Below are positions 44,101-55,278 of a DNA stretch of 64,000 nt, piece by piece. The stretch is from positions 124,001 to 188,000 of the forward strand of contig JABYQR010000011.1 in assembly GCA_022592445.1 (NCBI GenBank), read 5' to 3'. Source of the stretch: Cytidiella melzeri (lineage: Eukaryota > Basidiomycota > Agaricomycetes > Polyporales > Irpicaceae). Numbering within the stretch: position 1 is the first letter of the stretch; every line of letters starts with the position of its first letter. Both the position numbers and the translations under genes were made by a program. The notes under the pieces are model-generated. The model saw nothing but the letters and a program-made list of their open reading frames with translations, had not been told where the DNA came from and made no database searches.

Positions 44101-47100
44101 TGCTACCGTGAGTGCGCTTTTACCGAGGATGGAGTTTGTACTGAATCGCTCAACTATAGCGCAGGAAACTACCCGTTTTGTGCGAGTCTGGACGGAAAGA
44201 ATGACATTCATAACGCTCATGTGGGCTCAATCGGAGGAAATGGGGCATGTTGCTTTGTCCGCAGGAGGCAATTAGGTGATCTGGCATTTACGAAAGCCGC
44301 GCGGAAGTACGTGGTTGAGTTTACCATGACTCTGTGCGCCCGTGTGGTAAGTCATTATCCTCAAGCCCCAGTGACCATGTGTACAAACTTCCATGTATCC
44401 CAATTGAGGCGCTATTCGGACAGTCCACGGGATTTCACGCTCTAGATTTGTCGCGTGTGGCTTTCAGCACCAACAAAGCTATCCTACATCCGGCCGTCGT
44501 CTCTACCAACGTCATCTTATAATTGGAACTTATGTCGCGGCCCGCAACAAGAACAGGACTGCGGCGCACCATCAGGTACAGAAAACAGTTTTTCATTATT
44601 GAATGTTGACGCTGAGCTGATGCGCCAAGTCTATTTATTAGCCAGTCACGGCTGCTATGGAAATTCTCAAACGAAGTCTCGCCGCAGCCGATGTCGCACA
44701 AGTCTCGTAATATTCCAAGTACGAGCACAGAGCTACCGAGGTTGCGGCGTCTTCTATAATGTTCCCGACCTCGTTTTCAATACTTACTTGGACGTCTATT
44801 GAGACCGCACCACACTTGGCGCGTTTACCCGGAACCGCATCAACGTCGACACGAATGAATTCTTTCCCGGTCCCGGAAACAATCGTCTTTCAAACAACGA
44901 ATGACCAGTAACAAACACCCTACCTGCGTCTCAGGAACACCTCACATGAACCTCGCAGTTGCAGATTTTTGATGGGATATCGTTCCCTGAGTACTTGACA
45001 TTGGTTTCCATGGCGGTCATGGATTGTACCTCAAATGTGGCGATGGCGTACAAATGCCATACGCTACCTCGTCGCTACCGTAGGAAACCGAGGGATTACT
45101 GACGTGATGTTACAGACTCAAATCCCTTTCTCCTGGTCGTCCCTTGCGCCATGGATCTAGTTGCCTTTGAAACGACTCTGTCTGGCACGACGCGTTACGT
45201 GGTCAGAGGGGGTTGACGGTACTAGTAAACTCAGTACGGTGTCTTGGGCTACTGCTTGCAACTGACCAGCTATACTCCTCAGGTGCTCTATCGACGCGTT
45301 ACTGGCGATAATCAACTCTGACGCCTACAGGTATCTGAGAAAGTGAGCTTTGGTTCAAAGCCATGTAGGTCAACTTTTACGAGTAAGCGAGATGCAAGCT
45401 TTGATGATGTATGGTGCTTTCCAGTTTTTTTTTGTGATAGCATGACGCATATTCTCTTATCCGCGAGACAGGGTAGCTCAGCAACAGACGGTCTGTCCCA
45501 CTCGTTTCACGGTTTTCCCCCCCTCTGATTGTTCAACCATATCAGCCGATGGAGAAAAGTCGTGTTGCAACGCTCAACTTTCGTCCCAAAGAGATTCGGC
45601 GCTGTCGCGCCAATACTTTAGCACTTTGTGCACTCGACCCTGCAGATCGTCCGAAATACTCGGAGAGTTGTATAGTATGACAACAACGGTCCATCAAGGA
45701 TTCTCAGAAGTTGCATTCAAGGTCTGTTCTCCGAATGTCTTTGTAATCTGTGCTCGCTTACATGACTTTGTGCGTTACGACAGCGCGATTGATTCCTTCG
45801 TCGAAATGCTCACCGGCCACAGGCAGTTTGCCGTCGGCAGATTTCAGGATGAAGCTTTCATGGTTTTTTGTTGGCCACGTATACCCTTGATTCTCCCGCG
45901 CGCCACGCGAACTGCGTCAGAACTGCGCATACGAGCTGAACCATCTCTGCCGAGGTACTGAGGAGCCTGAGGCTGGGTCACGAGCCTGCATAACAATGCA
46001 GTCAATGTATTGGCGGCATTGTCCGAAGGTATGCCTCGCTCTATCGTAGTTTAATCTTGCTTCTTGTTGATCCCTCATTTTGTTGAACTAGCCTGGCATC
46101 AAAACTGTTTACGTGTGCGTGCTGTGGATTCCTCGTCGCTCATTGGTGTCGTACTGCTCAGCAGCGAATCGACGCTTGGCGTGCAGATCAATTGTCAGCA
46201 ACAACTCTCACCGACACGTCGACCTGTAAGCAGGCTTCGAAGGTCTTGACCACATCCAGCAATGTGTGCCCAGGTTGTTCAAGTCCAGGCTCCAGGCTCC
46301 AAGATTCAAACGATACAGAAGGACACTAGTCGCTCGAACGTGGTACGCTATGTAGACTTCCGTCTCTTTCTCACACACAACTTCTTTTCTGGTCCTGTCG
46401 TCAAAGGCAACTTGACTCCCGAAGATCACGACTGGGCGACATGTCAAGGTAGAGAACATCTAGGCAAGTACACACATGCATAACCCCCGGATTCGCCGTT
46501 TCTCTGCACAGCTTGCGGGCACACCTTTCGCGGGATCTGCCGTCATTCTTTTCTTTTGCGCTTCCTTGGACTGCGCCTCCAGTACCATACATCGCGTTCA
46601 CGGCATCCGAATCACGAACTCGGCGATGGACTTTGCTTCTAGGTTTTTTTCTCTATCCTACCAACACGAGAGGGACACAGGAACTTGGGAGCAACTTCGG
46701 CCGAAAACAAAACTGGATGTTACACTGGCATAGTGGCCGACGGGTTACTACTTACATGTTATCTCGTGATGTTCAACCGTCCCACAGAAATATGTGCATG
46801 AGACTTCACAGATTCCTCTGGAACGGTCGAACACCATGAGACTAGGAGATTCTTGACCCGAGCGAGGAAATCGTCACATACGGCTCACCTTTCATACGTT
46901 ACATATACCATCGGCACAAAACGTCCGGTGTAGTACAATGTCGAGTGGTAAGTTCTCACCTCACCTTTTCCCCCTTGATCTAACAGAGGGTACCGTAGTG
47001 CATCACTTGCCTGCTGAATATTTGGTGAGATATACATATCATCTCTGCATCGTATGACCCGCGAAAAAGAATGCTAGTTGACGGAGTTCTAGTTATCGCA

Positions 47101-48674
47101 ACTCCCGCGTTATACGCGCGGAGTTCTAGCCTAGAACTGAGCGAGTCGCGTTCGAGCTCGTAAACTGACTCTGGAACATGCGTCCAGCCCTAACCCGTTT
47201 GAAGGAAGTCTACGACCACGTTGATCATCTTCGCCGGCTCTATACGACTGCGATTATCGCGAGTACTACTTGTGGTAGTACCAGTACGACCTCAGGTGCG
47301 CACGTCGGCATGATGTGTGTCCCACACTAACGTTGCTCACTTGATTTGAACACCAACAAGAGAGCGTCATTATCCTTTACGTCCTCGTAAACGACGACGA
47401 CGAAGATTGTTACATATTCGCCCTTTGGAAGTACCGCGCTGCCACTGCTTGCTACACTTGAAAACCGCTGGCACAAGGAATACCTTAGTAGGAGAATGCA
47501 GTCCCTGTGTCTGCAGACTTTCGGATGGCGTATATCATTCCCCTTTCGCTCAAGAAGGAAGAGAAACAAAACAAGGCGTGCAGTGTCAGTTCGGAATTCT
47601 CTCATTGGCACGCCGAAATATGGCTTTTTGTCATGTGATGCATCATTAATCCGAAGTACCGAGGAGTGTTAGTCACTGACATGCACTGAGTCCAAGTGGA
47701 AGGTGATGTTGACGTTCACCGCGGAAGTCAAGTAAAGTCACAGTTGTGCAGGTAACGTGCAATACTAGTGATATCTGCTGGCCCACATATTTTGGTCAAT
47801 AAGTGGCTGTCCGTTGAGATCATAAAACTCAGAGCATTCAATGACGACACAGCAGTGACCGGTGACTACAACGGCAACATTGGGGCGATGACGTGGATCC
47901 TAAGGCCTACAGAATTTACGGGTCGTATGCGTGGACCAAAGCACATAGCGTCCCCAAGCTCCAAGCAACCCTCAGTCACTCGGATATGAGCGGGCCATAT
48001 CAACGATGCATCCGGATCCATGTCACTACTGTACATACGTCTACAATACGAGAAACAGTATAAAGGTATGCACAGTGGAATGTGCAGAGGCATATCGCCA
48101 TCGAGAAAGAGAGAAAGTTTGGGAATAGAAGGTGAAGCCTAGGGTACAGAATGGTATATGGTACGGACGGGCGTGCAAAAGGAGAACAGACGCGGAACGT
48201 GGTTGGCGTGTTTTGTGGGGTTAAGAAGATCGCGAGGAGAGACATATCTATTCTACAAGATTGTTAATTCGGCAGGCAGGTAGGTAGACGAGACACGACG
48301 ACGGATGCGAATAATGATAGACAATAAGTCTTTTGAGCCAAACGGGGAAAGGTAGTGTTCAATAGGTTTGCGGGCGGTTGGGGAGAAGGTCGTGGGAACC
48401 GGGAGAATATAGCCACGACGTGTTCTCGAGGATGAGTGTATGCATTCCTTCCGCGACTGTCATGCTGTGTAGGTTGATGGTTATTCTTCATTCCAAACGG
48501 TATTCAAGTCGTGTCGGAGTCCAGTGGCCAGCCGCGGCGCGAATAGCGCGACGACAGCTGGCTGCGCGACCAGTGCCCAAAACCCATCAATACGCTGCGC
48601 ATGAACCACTCTGCCGCTCAACCCCCAAGAGGCCCCCCTAGGACTTCATGATGGGCGAGAAGGCAAATGGCCGC
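41123..48674. other. Gene-poor block, 7.5 kb, no gene recognised
   Basis: Read on both strands. No ORF over about 160 codons and none with a family motif. The first 500 bases are the Ras upstream region. Between 43560 and 44800 several short open stretches sit between plausible GT-AG sites (for example LVFSVAITGRRTLLP near 44070 and SDGLWCRTGLEL near 44030), which could be a decayed or lineage-specific gene, but I cannot build a closed model. No terminal repeats, transposase or reverse-transcriptase motif was seen. Confidence 0.5.
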
Positions 48675-48998
48675 TCAGTCCTGCCTGCTGAACTCGGCCT
48701 GAGTAAGGTTGAGGACAAACTCGGACTTGAAATTTTTTGGCGGGACGATGAGCTTTGTGGGTTTGCTCCGTGACACACTGTTGTTCATGGAGGCGAATGG
48801 TCGAAGAGGGCGGGAGGTGGGGAAATGCAGGCCAGGACGCGCTGCGGACGAGGCACCGGTGGGTCTGGTGAAGGCTGGCGGGGCAGCGAGCGGGGAGGAG
48901 ACGGACGGACGGGAAGGGAGGAGAGTGGCTGCATTGAACGCGTCGGTAAGTCCAGAGGGAGTGTGACGGGTGCTGAATGGAAACTCACCCATTGGTTT
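48675..48998 (-). CDS. Possible small protein gene
   Basis: The ATG at 48998 is in frame to a stop at 48675, about 107 codons: MGEFPFSTRHTPSGLTDAFN, then a Pro/Ser/Ala-rich middle, then LIVPPKNFKSEFVLNLTQAE and FSRQD. A TATA box (minus strand, 49085-49078) lies about 80 bp upstream with a pyrimidine-rich leader, and codons favour C in third position, as in well-expressed genes here. The ORF also extends upstream to 49160 but across the TATA box, so I prefer 48998. The family is not recognised; it could be noncoding. Confidence 0.4.
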   Translation of the reverse strand, partial: KPMGEFPFSTRHTPSGLTDAFNAATLLPSRPSVSSPLAAPPAFTRPTGASSAARPGLHFPTSRPLRPFASMNNSVSRSKPTKLIVPPKNFKSEFVLNLTQAEFSRQD

Positions 48999-51900
48999 AA
49001 TTGTGCGATGGTACGGTTTGAGAGTGGTACGACGACGAGGACGATGATGAGAGAGGAGGTTGTGCTGGGGAGGGCCTCTATATAAGCTTTGGTGGTCAAT
49101 GGCCCGTAGTGCAATCCGTTGGGGACGTTCCAACTCAAATCTTTCGGCCGTGCCAGCCAATCACAACTCCGGCGATCATTTCTCGCAGGCAAACAACACC
49201 AACCTTTTGCCCATATCCGGCATTGACACCCGCCAGCCACCGCCGTCATCGTCCGAGCTGTCGACGGCGACGACCGTGCAGGCAGCGTCCCCCCCGCACT
49301 CTTCGACGCGCATACAGGTCCCCTCGAGCGCGTCGACGACTCTTGAGTCGTTCGCCGCCAAGAGTTCGTCCATCCGTTGGGGATGTGGATCCCGCAACTT
49401 ACAAGATAAATGCACTCTCCTATCCTTGTCATCGAGTCTCCGCTTCCTCGTATGCTCGATTCCACCTCGTGCATTCCGCCTATCTCAGGTGTATCCACAT
49501 CCCCAACGCACGTATTCGCTCCCAAGCTTGTCCAATTGACAGTCTTCTCTCCGAGGCGTGATATCGTACACAAATTTCTCCGGCCTTAGACTCTTCAGCC
49601 CATTCACTGCGTTGCTAAAGGTAAGTATTCATCCACCTATGACCGCTCCTATCCCACCAGTTACATCTATAGTTAGCTTCCCAGGTGCACTCTTCACGCT
49701 ACTGGCTGCCGCCCTTATCTTAACCTCCGTACCTTCAAACCAGTGATTGGCAATTACAAAATTCTCTAGTAAGCCGATACGACCCTTCTCTTTCGGATTC
49801 GCATCACATTCAAAGCACGTAAATGACTCTCTCTTACCCAACAAATGACAGCATAACAAAGCGATAATCGGCCGCCTTTACTCGCAGCAAGCACAACGCC
49901 ACCAGCAGACATCCTACCAGATAGACAAAATCTGCACCTCTTTTCTCCCCTTACCACACTCGCTCATGGAACCTTCCCAGATCTCTTCCATACCAAGGTA
50001 AACCAGTCCGGCAGAGCAGTTTGCACGTAAACCCGTCTTCATTCGTATCACTCGCAAAGCACTACTTGTCATGTCTTTTTCCGAGTGGTATGGAGGAAGA
50101 TGGGTTGAGCGGGCTCCAGGGGGACTAGCGGGGGACCAGGGGGTGCGCTAAACAGTAAGGCTAGTGTTAGCTCGCTTTTGACGAGAGTTTTCTCGTCATC
50201 ATCCGCCATCTTCATTCTATCAGCCTGGTAAACAGCCGAAGGAACAACCATGCTGTGTAAAACGAAACTGCTCGTAGTCTGGGAACACACCTTTGGCTGC
50301 ATACTTTTCCCAGCTGGGATCGCTGTTCATTCTATCGAGCAGCTGTCGTTATACCAATGACTCGGATGGCAAGTGTTGTGGGTATAGTATTGTTCGCCAG
50401 CCCACTGACGGTCCATGTATCGTTTAGGCTACAAGGAACACAAGTAGGATGGAGTTGTGGCCGCGGTTGACTGCAGACCTTACTCTTAACGGTCAGCGCA
50501 TGACACGGCTTACGATGATCGTTCGCGCTTCCTGAACTTCAAGCTTTCGAAGTATACCAATTGCAATCGATCGAGCGCAATCTACCCAGTGGCTAGCATT
50601 TCCTGCTGTGTTGACTCGGAATGAGCTCTATGCCATTGTCTGTCCGCATCGGCGACAGCGTGCGCTGTTCACTCCTAGGATGCAAATCCGGGGACGTATG
50701 TATACATACTGCACTGAAATTGAAAGTTGCAAGTCACACAAAAATCTCGCATTTGTCGAAAGCTTTGACTTGCGAGGTTGGTTGAAAACATATCCTTGAT
50801 CCCAGTCCCAAACTGCGCCTACGTAGAACACTGCATCGTTAAACTCTCAAGCTTCTTCTTACAAACTCTTTGTACCCTGCCAGTCATGGCTATGCGTGTG
50901 CATGAATGTTATAACATGACAGCTCGCGCAATATACAGACCAAAGGGCTTGATGATAATTGCTGCCCATGCCTTCGCTTCCTAGTTCGTTCGATTACCTT
51001 GGTTCCAGTTGGGAGGAGAAAGGGATATGTGAGTGACCAGTACAACACTGCTTAATACTGATCTAGTTTGGTATGCTAATTGTCAGAGAAGTATGTGGGG
51101 GAGGCGGAATTCGGGCGAGGCCAAAGGCCTCGCGTTTCGCCCAATCTTCCGCGCGTGAGAAGCAATGAAAACGCGTTGTCTCGACGATGAGAGTCGACTT
51201 GCGTTTTCTGCTCACGGAAGATTGACGATGGGCTGCCTGAGACAGCAGCGGCTCGAGTCTGCGGTCGCGGGAGGCACTGTCGTGGATTGCGGGCGCGACG
51301 TCGACTCCAGGCGAGTCTGCAACTGGAAACGACGATTTCGAGCGCACTTCGAGCCACGAGGATTTGTGCCTTGCGAGGACCAATGCAGGATCCGAATTCC
51401 GGCCTGAGCGTGAGGTAGGCGACGAGCCGTTGCGGGAACGACTCACCACCGCCAGGACGCTGGGTGGGCTGGGCTGAGATTTGGACGGAGCGAGTGCTAC
51501 GAGCGAAGGCGGCGGGAGGAGGCGAGTTGCGAGACGCGCAATCCCGCCGCCTTCTACTTTGGGTCCTCTCACTTAGTAAGCATAAGTTTGGCTTGGACGC
51601 TCGCAGGCTCGCTCTCTAACCAAACAGCACGGTTCCTATGCACCAGTGAGAGTTCGGCAAAGTATATACTGGGAGATCCCTTCGTGACATCATAAAGTGA
51701 AAAAAAGAGTAGTTATTGGATTCACTTCAGTTTATTCTACAGCAACGGCTGGCAGCACTAGGGGAGACTGCGCGACAACCGCAAGTCGAGGGGATGAGGA
51801 AGTGGAGAGAAAAAGTCTATGCACACAAAGGGGGGAGACGTGTTTGAGTCTAGGTGGCGATGGGTAAGGAGGGGTGGAATGAAGAGTGGTGGGGGATGCG

Positions 51901-52520
51901 TGGTGCGGAAGCTTGTGATACGGGTACAGAATACAAAAACAAATAGGACAAAGGAGATGAAAGCACGCGAAACGCGATGCTTCCAGCGTTCCACTGGCGC
52001 GGGCGAGCACGGCGACGAGAAACCTGCACTCCGGAGTGCACGGAGAGCCGAGCTGCCCGAAGCTGAGTTTATCGATGCGTGGTATGCCACTTCCCGTCTG
52101 TCGACGGAAGGAACGAAACAATTCCCGGTGACCTGCCATAAGGGAAGCTGAGGCAGATCAGTCCGGATAATCGGGGAATATACGGTGTTGGTACATTGGA
52201 TGTACAGGCTATATGCGTCCTGCGTGGGGAAATACGGGTCACAAGAATGGGCGAAGCTTCGTACGAAGACCAACTTAGGGCTGTGACTGACGACTGTAGT
52301 CTTTCAGGCGGGTAATTTGCGGTTCGTTTCTGTGTATGCAGGGACAACGCCGCGCGTCCGCTGGAATTTGAGTGTTGTGCCGTTTATGCCTTGAGGATGC
52401 GTAGGGATCGCGGTGCTCTGTTGGACAGAATGACAGTCGGTAGATGAGAACCTGTGAGTGCAGACTGGTTATCGTTGCCGGATATGCGTGGGACCGAGTG
52501 AAAATCAAGTTCAACACTGA
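48999..52520. other. Gene-poor stretch, 3.5 kb
   Basis: No certain gene. On the minus strand, 49176-49364 encodes a coding-like run (MDELLAANDSRVVDALEGTC followed by an acidic Ser/Asp segment) near a good GTAAGTT donor, perhaps part of an unknown gene, but no complete model closes. A 169-codon minus ORF at 51063-51572 and Ser/Pro-rich minus ORFs near 51732-52273 have no motif. Confidence 0.4.
49078..49085 (-). promoter_or_regulatory. TATA box of possible small gene
   Basis: On the minus strand TTATATAG, followed by a pyrimidine-rich leader to the ATG at 48998. Confidence 0.4.
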
Positions 52521-53051
52521 TCACTGAACGTCAACGAGCAGATTTCGCTCGAGAATGAATTTGCCTTCTTTGTACTTCTGGGTGGGGTCATAAGCACGGT
52601 CCTGAGATAAGAGTAACCGTCAGCACTTTTGAAAGAGAAAATGACTAGCATGACAAACACATACGTATTTCCAACCTAGAACTCTCTGGCACTTGACACA
52701 ATAAATGTCGCGAACGGTGTGGTTGCCTGTCGTCATTTGACGATCGACGGGATCTCCCTCGACAACATTGACGCTGGGACCGGGGAAGGGGGAAGGATTA
52801 GGGCGCAATTGACGATGACATGAGACAGAGGGACATACACAGTGTCGAAGAGGTATGCACGCCCGTGTTGTCCGTTGAACGCCTGGCAAATCTATGGGTA
52901 AGCATGTGCTGAAGGGGAAAGGATACATGCGCCCGCGGTGCGGAAGACTTACCCTGGAGAGCATGGAGTGAATGGTCGCAAGGTGAGTCTTGCACTCTGA
53001 GCAGCCGTAAATGCGTGCACCGGCGAGGTAGCGACGGTAGCTCATGCCCAT
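52521..53051 (-). CDS. Yippee-family zinc-binding protein
   Basis: Small conserved eukaryotic protein with a Yippee/Mis18 zinc fold; in animals YPEL proteins localise near the mitotic apparatus and the CTLH ubiquitin ligase, but the fungal role is unknown. Four exons (53051-52953, 52882-52839, 52773-52665, 52601-52521) total 333 nt = 111 codons. MGMSYRRYLAGARIYGCSEC gives the first Cys pair (C-x2-C) and KTHLATIHSML. Then AFNGQHGRAYLFDTVVNVVE, VRDIYCVKCQRVLGWKYDRA with the second Cys pair, and DPTQKYKEGKFILERNLL. All zinc ligands are present. The GxHGRAYLF and KYKEGKFI(L/I)E blocks are the family signature. A TATA-like element (ATATATAAT, minus strand, 53224-53216) lies about 165 bp upstream. 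Confidence 0.95.
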
Positions 53052-55278
53052 GGTGGTGAAGAGGTGCTTGGTGGTTGACGATAGGAAAGGCTTGATTGGA
53101 AGGCACAGTTAGTAGTACGGGGTGAGCCGGTCGCTTGGTCTGGGGCGCAACAACGTCGAGGGAACGTTGAGGACAAGGAGAGAGACACCTGGAGGACGAG
53201 AAGGAGGTGAGAAGGATTATATATGTGCGATAGGAAATGGATCCGAGTCAGGAGGGTGAGGGCAGCTGCCAGGCGGTATATATCATAAATAATGTCCTCA
53301 AACAGCCGCTAGACGATTCCGCCCAATTAGGCAGCTCGAGTCGTTCCACTCGTACCACCACCATCCACTCCTACAAATGCTGGTTCCTGTATGTTTTCCA
53401 AAATGCCCACCACGGGCAAGTTGCTGCTTCAAATGGTAGCTGGTAGCCTTACTCATGCGACTGCTTACGGGAGTACCAGTCCAGCGGTCAGAGCAGTGAC
53501 CGGCCGGTCACGATCATGCGTATGCCTCTGCCGGTGCAGACACCCACTGCGGTCTATGACGCGGTTCTCGCCCTGTAATGGCTTGTTCGAGTCTTTAAAT
53601 GCAAATTTGTTAATAACATCCTCTCTGAATGCTAACGCCGAGCATCCCGTACAGCTCGTGTGAGTACCTTATTTCCCACTACTCATCGATCCACTGTCTG
53701 ACGTTTTTGCACTTCATGATCAGCTAGTCATGTGGTGATTGTAAGCTCGGGCGTGCTTTAAATGCGCACTAACACCTCCCTTGCTCTATGGCCTACGCTG
53801 ACGGTCGTGTGCGGCTCGACTTTGGGATAAACAAGCGACATCTTTCGTGGCCAAGCGACAGGCAGCGAATGTCTCCCTTCAAGCTATCGCATGCCAAGCT
53901 GAAAATTGTATGATGCTGCGGACATACATTGGTAGGGCCTGCCTCCCATAGCTCTGCTGCGTCTCTCAGGTTTGTGGGAATAAAGATATTCAGCATTTCT
54001 GATTTACCAGCTCACAGCTAAAGTACCGCAATGGAGATTCTTGAAGCAAGACAGAGTCAGACAGTGAGTCAAAGTGTCCCGCCATACAACCATGTCTTAC
54101 AGTTTGGTGAAAAGCGGTAGATTTTGTGCCAGCGGGACCTTGTAGGCTACAAAATGCGTTTCTCGCCCTTGTGCATGTCCTTTCCATGGGTCCCATCGCG
54201 CGCTCTATGGCCGCATTCTACGTGTAGCTGAGACAACGGTTCGTGATTCGCACTCATGTCACCTACTTGAGTACTCAGCAAATCAAAAGGACTGATGTGA
54301 TATCACTGTACTGCCAGACACCCCGGGAGCGACGTATTGCCGATGTCAACATCGTTGGGTTCACCGAGATGACATGTCAGGCATATAATGTAATACTGCA
54401 AGCTTTTACTGGACAATGGAGAATGTGCAGGCGCGGTCATGCAGGCAGAAGTATGCTTCCGCTACTTATTTACGGCCACCGGCCACTCGTGGCTCTTGGA
54501 CAAGGAAATGGCATGAATAGGCAACAACCACGTCGCTCGGCGTAGAATGATACGGACGATGTCCGACGTTTCGCGCTGAGTTCGCGCATGTAATCTTTCG
54601 GATTCTGTAGCTGGGATCACGAACACTCCCACGCTTGGACAAAGCTCCTGGTGGCTGCGCTTGAGCAACATCAAACGGCCACCTCCCTCCTGCTCACTTT
54701 AGCACGCGAGTGAGTGATCTGCACCTTGAAACGAGGGTGCTTCGCAGGAACTGACCGAGCATACTCAGGGTTATTTCGCATGTGCGGCTCATGCGAAGGG
54801 TGCGTCGAGCATCTTCAGCTCGGAGCGACTCAGAGAAGTTCAGCTCTGTGCCAGCATTCCCCAGGTTTGTGCCTAGAAATGTCTTTTATTCGACTATTGC
54901 TGCATCAAACAACGCTTACAAGCCACAATCCCTGCACATTCTATATCCTCTGCACAAGATCAAGGCAGTTGCTAGTATCTCTCAACCCTTGTACAAACTG
55001 TGCTGACGCATTGTCCCCGGCCCTCATTCGGATCGTACCGACGAAATGACACGGGTCAATGAATGTTGCCGTTGACACATTATGGAAGCTTCTTCAATCT
55101 ATCTATCACGCGACGTCATGTGCGCATGGATATGATATCTCATCTTCGTGGCCGTACAACTTGGGTGTGCTGTGCGCCCAAGCTCCGTGGCCTCTATATA
55201 GTCCAGCACGAATAGAACTCGACGCATCCAACCTTCACCCGCAAACACACATCGACCCAGCCAACTATAACCAGTAGT
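53052..55278. other. Intergenic, 2.2 kb, divergent promoters
   Basis: No gene recognised. Contains the Yippee TATA-like element near 53216-53224 and the GH3 TATA box at 55195-55200. ORFs at 54243-54545 and 54714-55049 have no motif. Confidence 0.5.
55195..55200 (+). promoter_or_regulatory. TATA box of the beta-glucosidase gene
   Basis: TATATA 79 bp upstream of the ATG at 55279, in the context CCTCTATATAGTCC. Confidence 0.6.

Noticed and set aside
51063..51572. 169-codon minus-strand ORF, Ser/Arg-rich
   Set aside because: Composition follows a local GC-rich stretch; no homology-like block, and a shadow ORF shares the region.
54243..55049. Two plus-strand ORFs of about 100 codons
   Set aside because: No motif and no consistent splice sites; they lie in the divergent promoter region.
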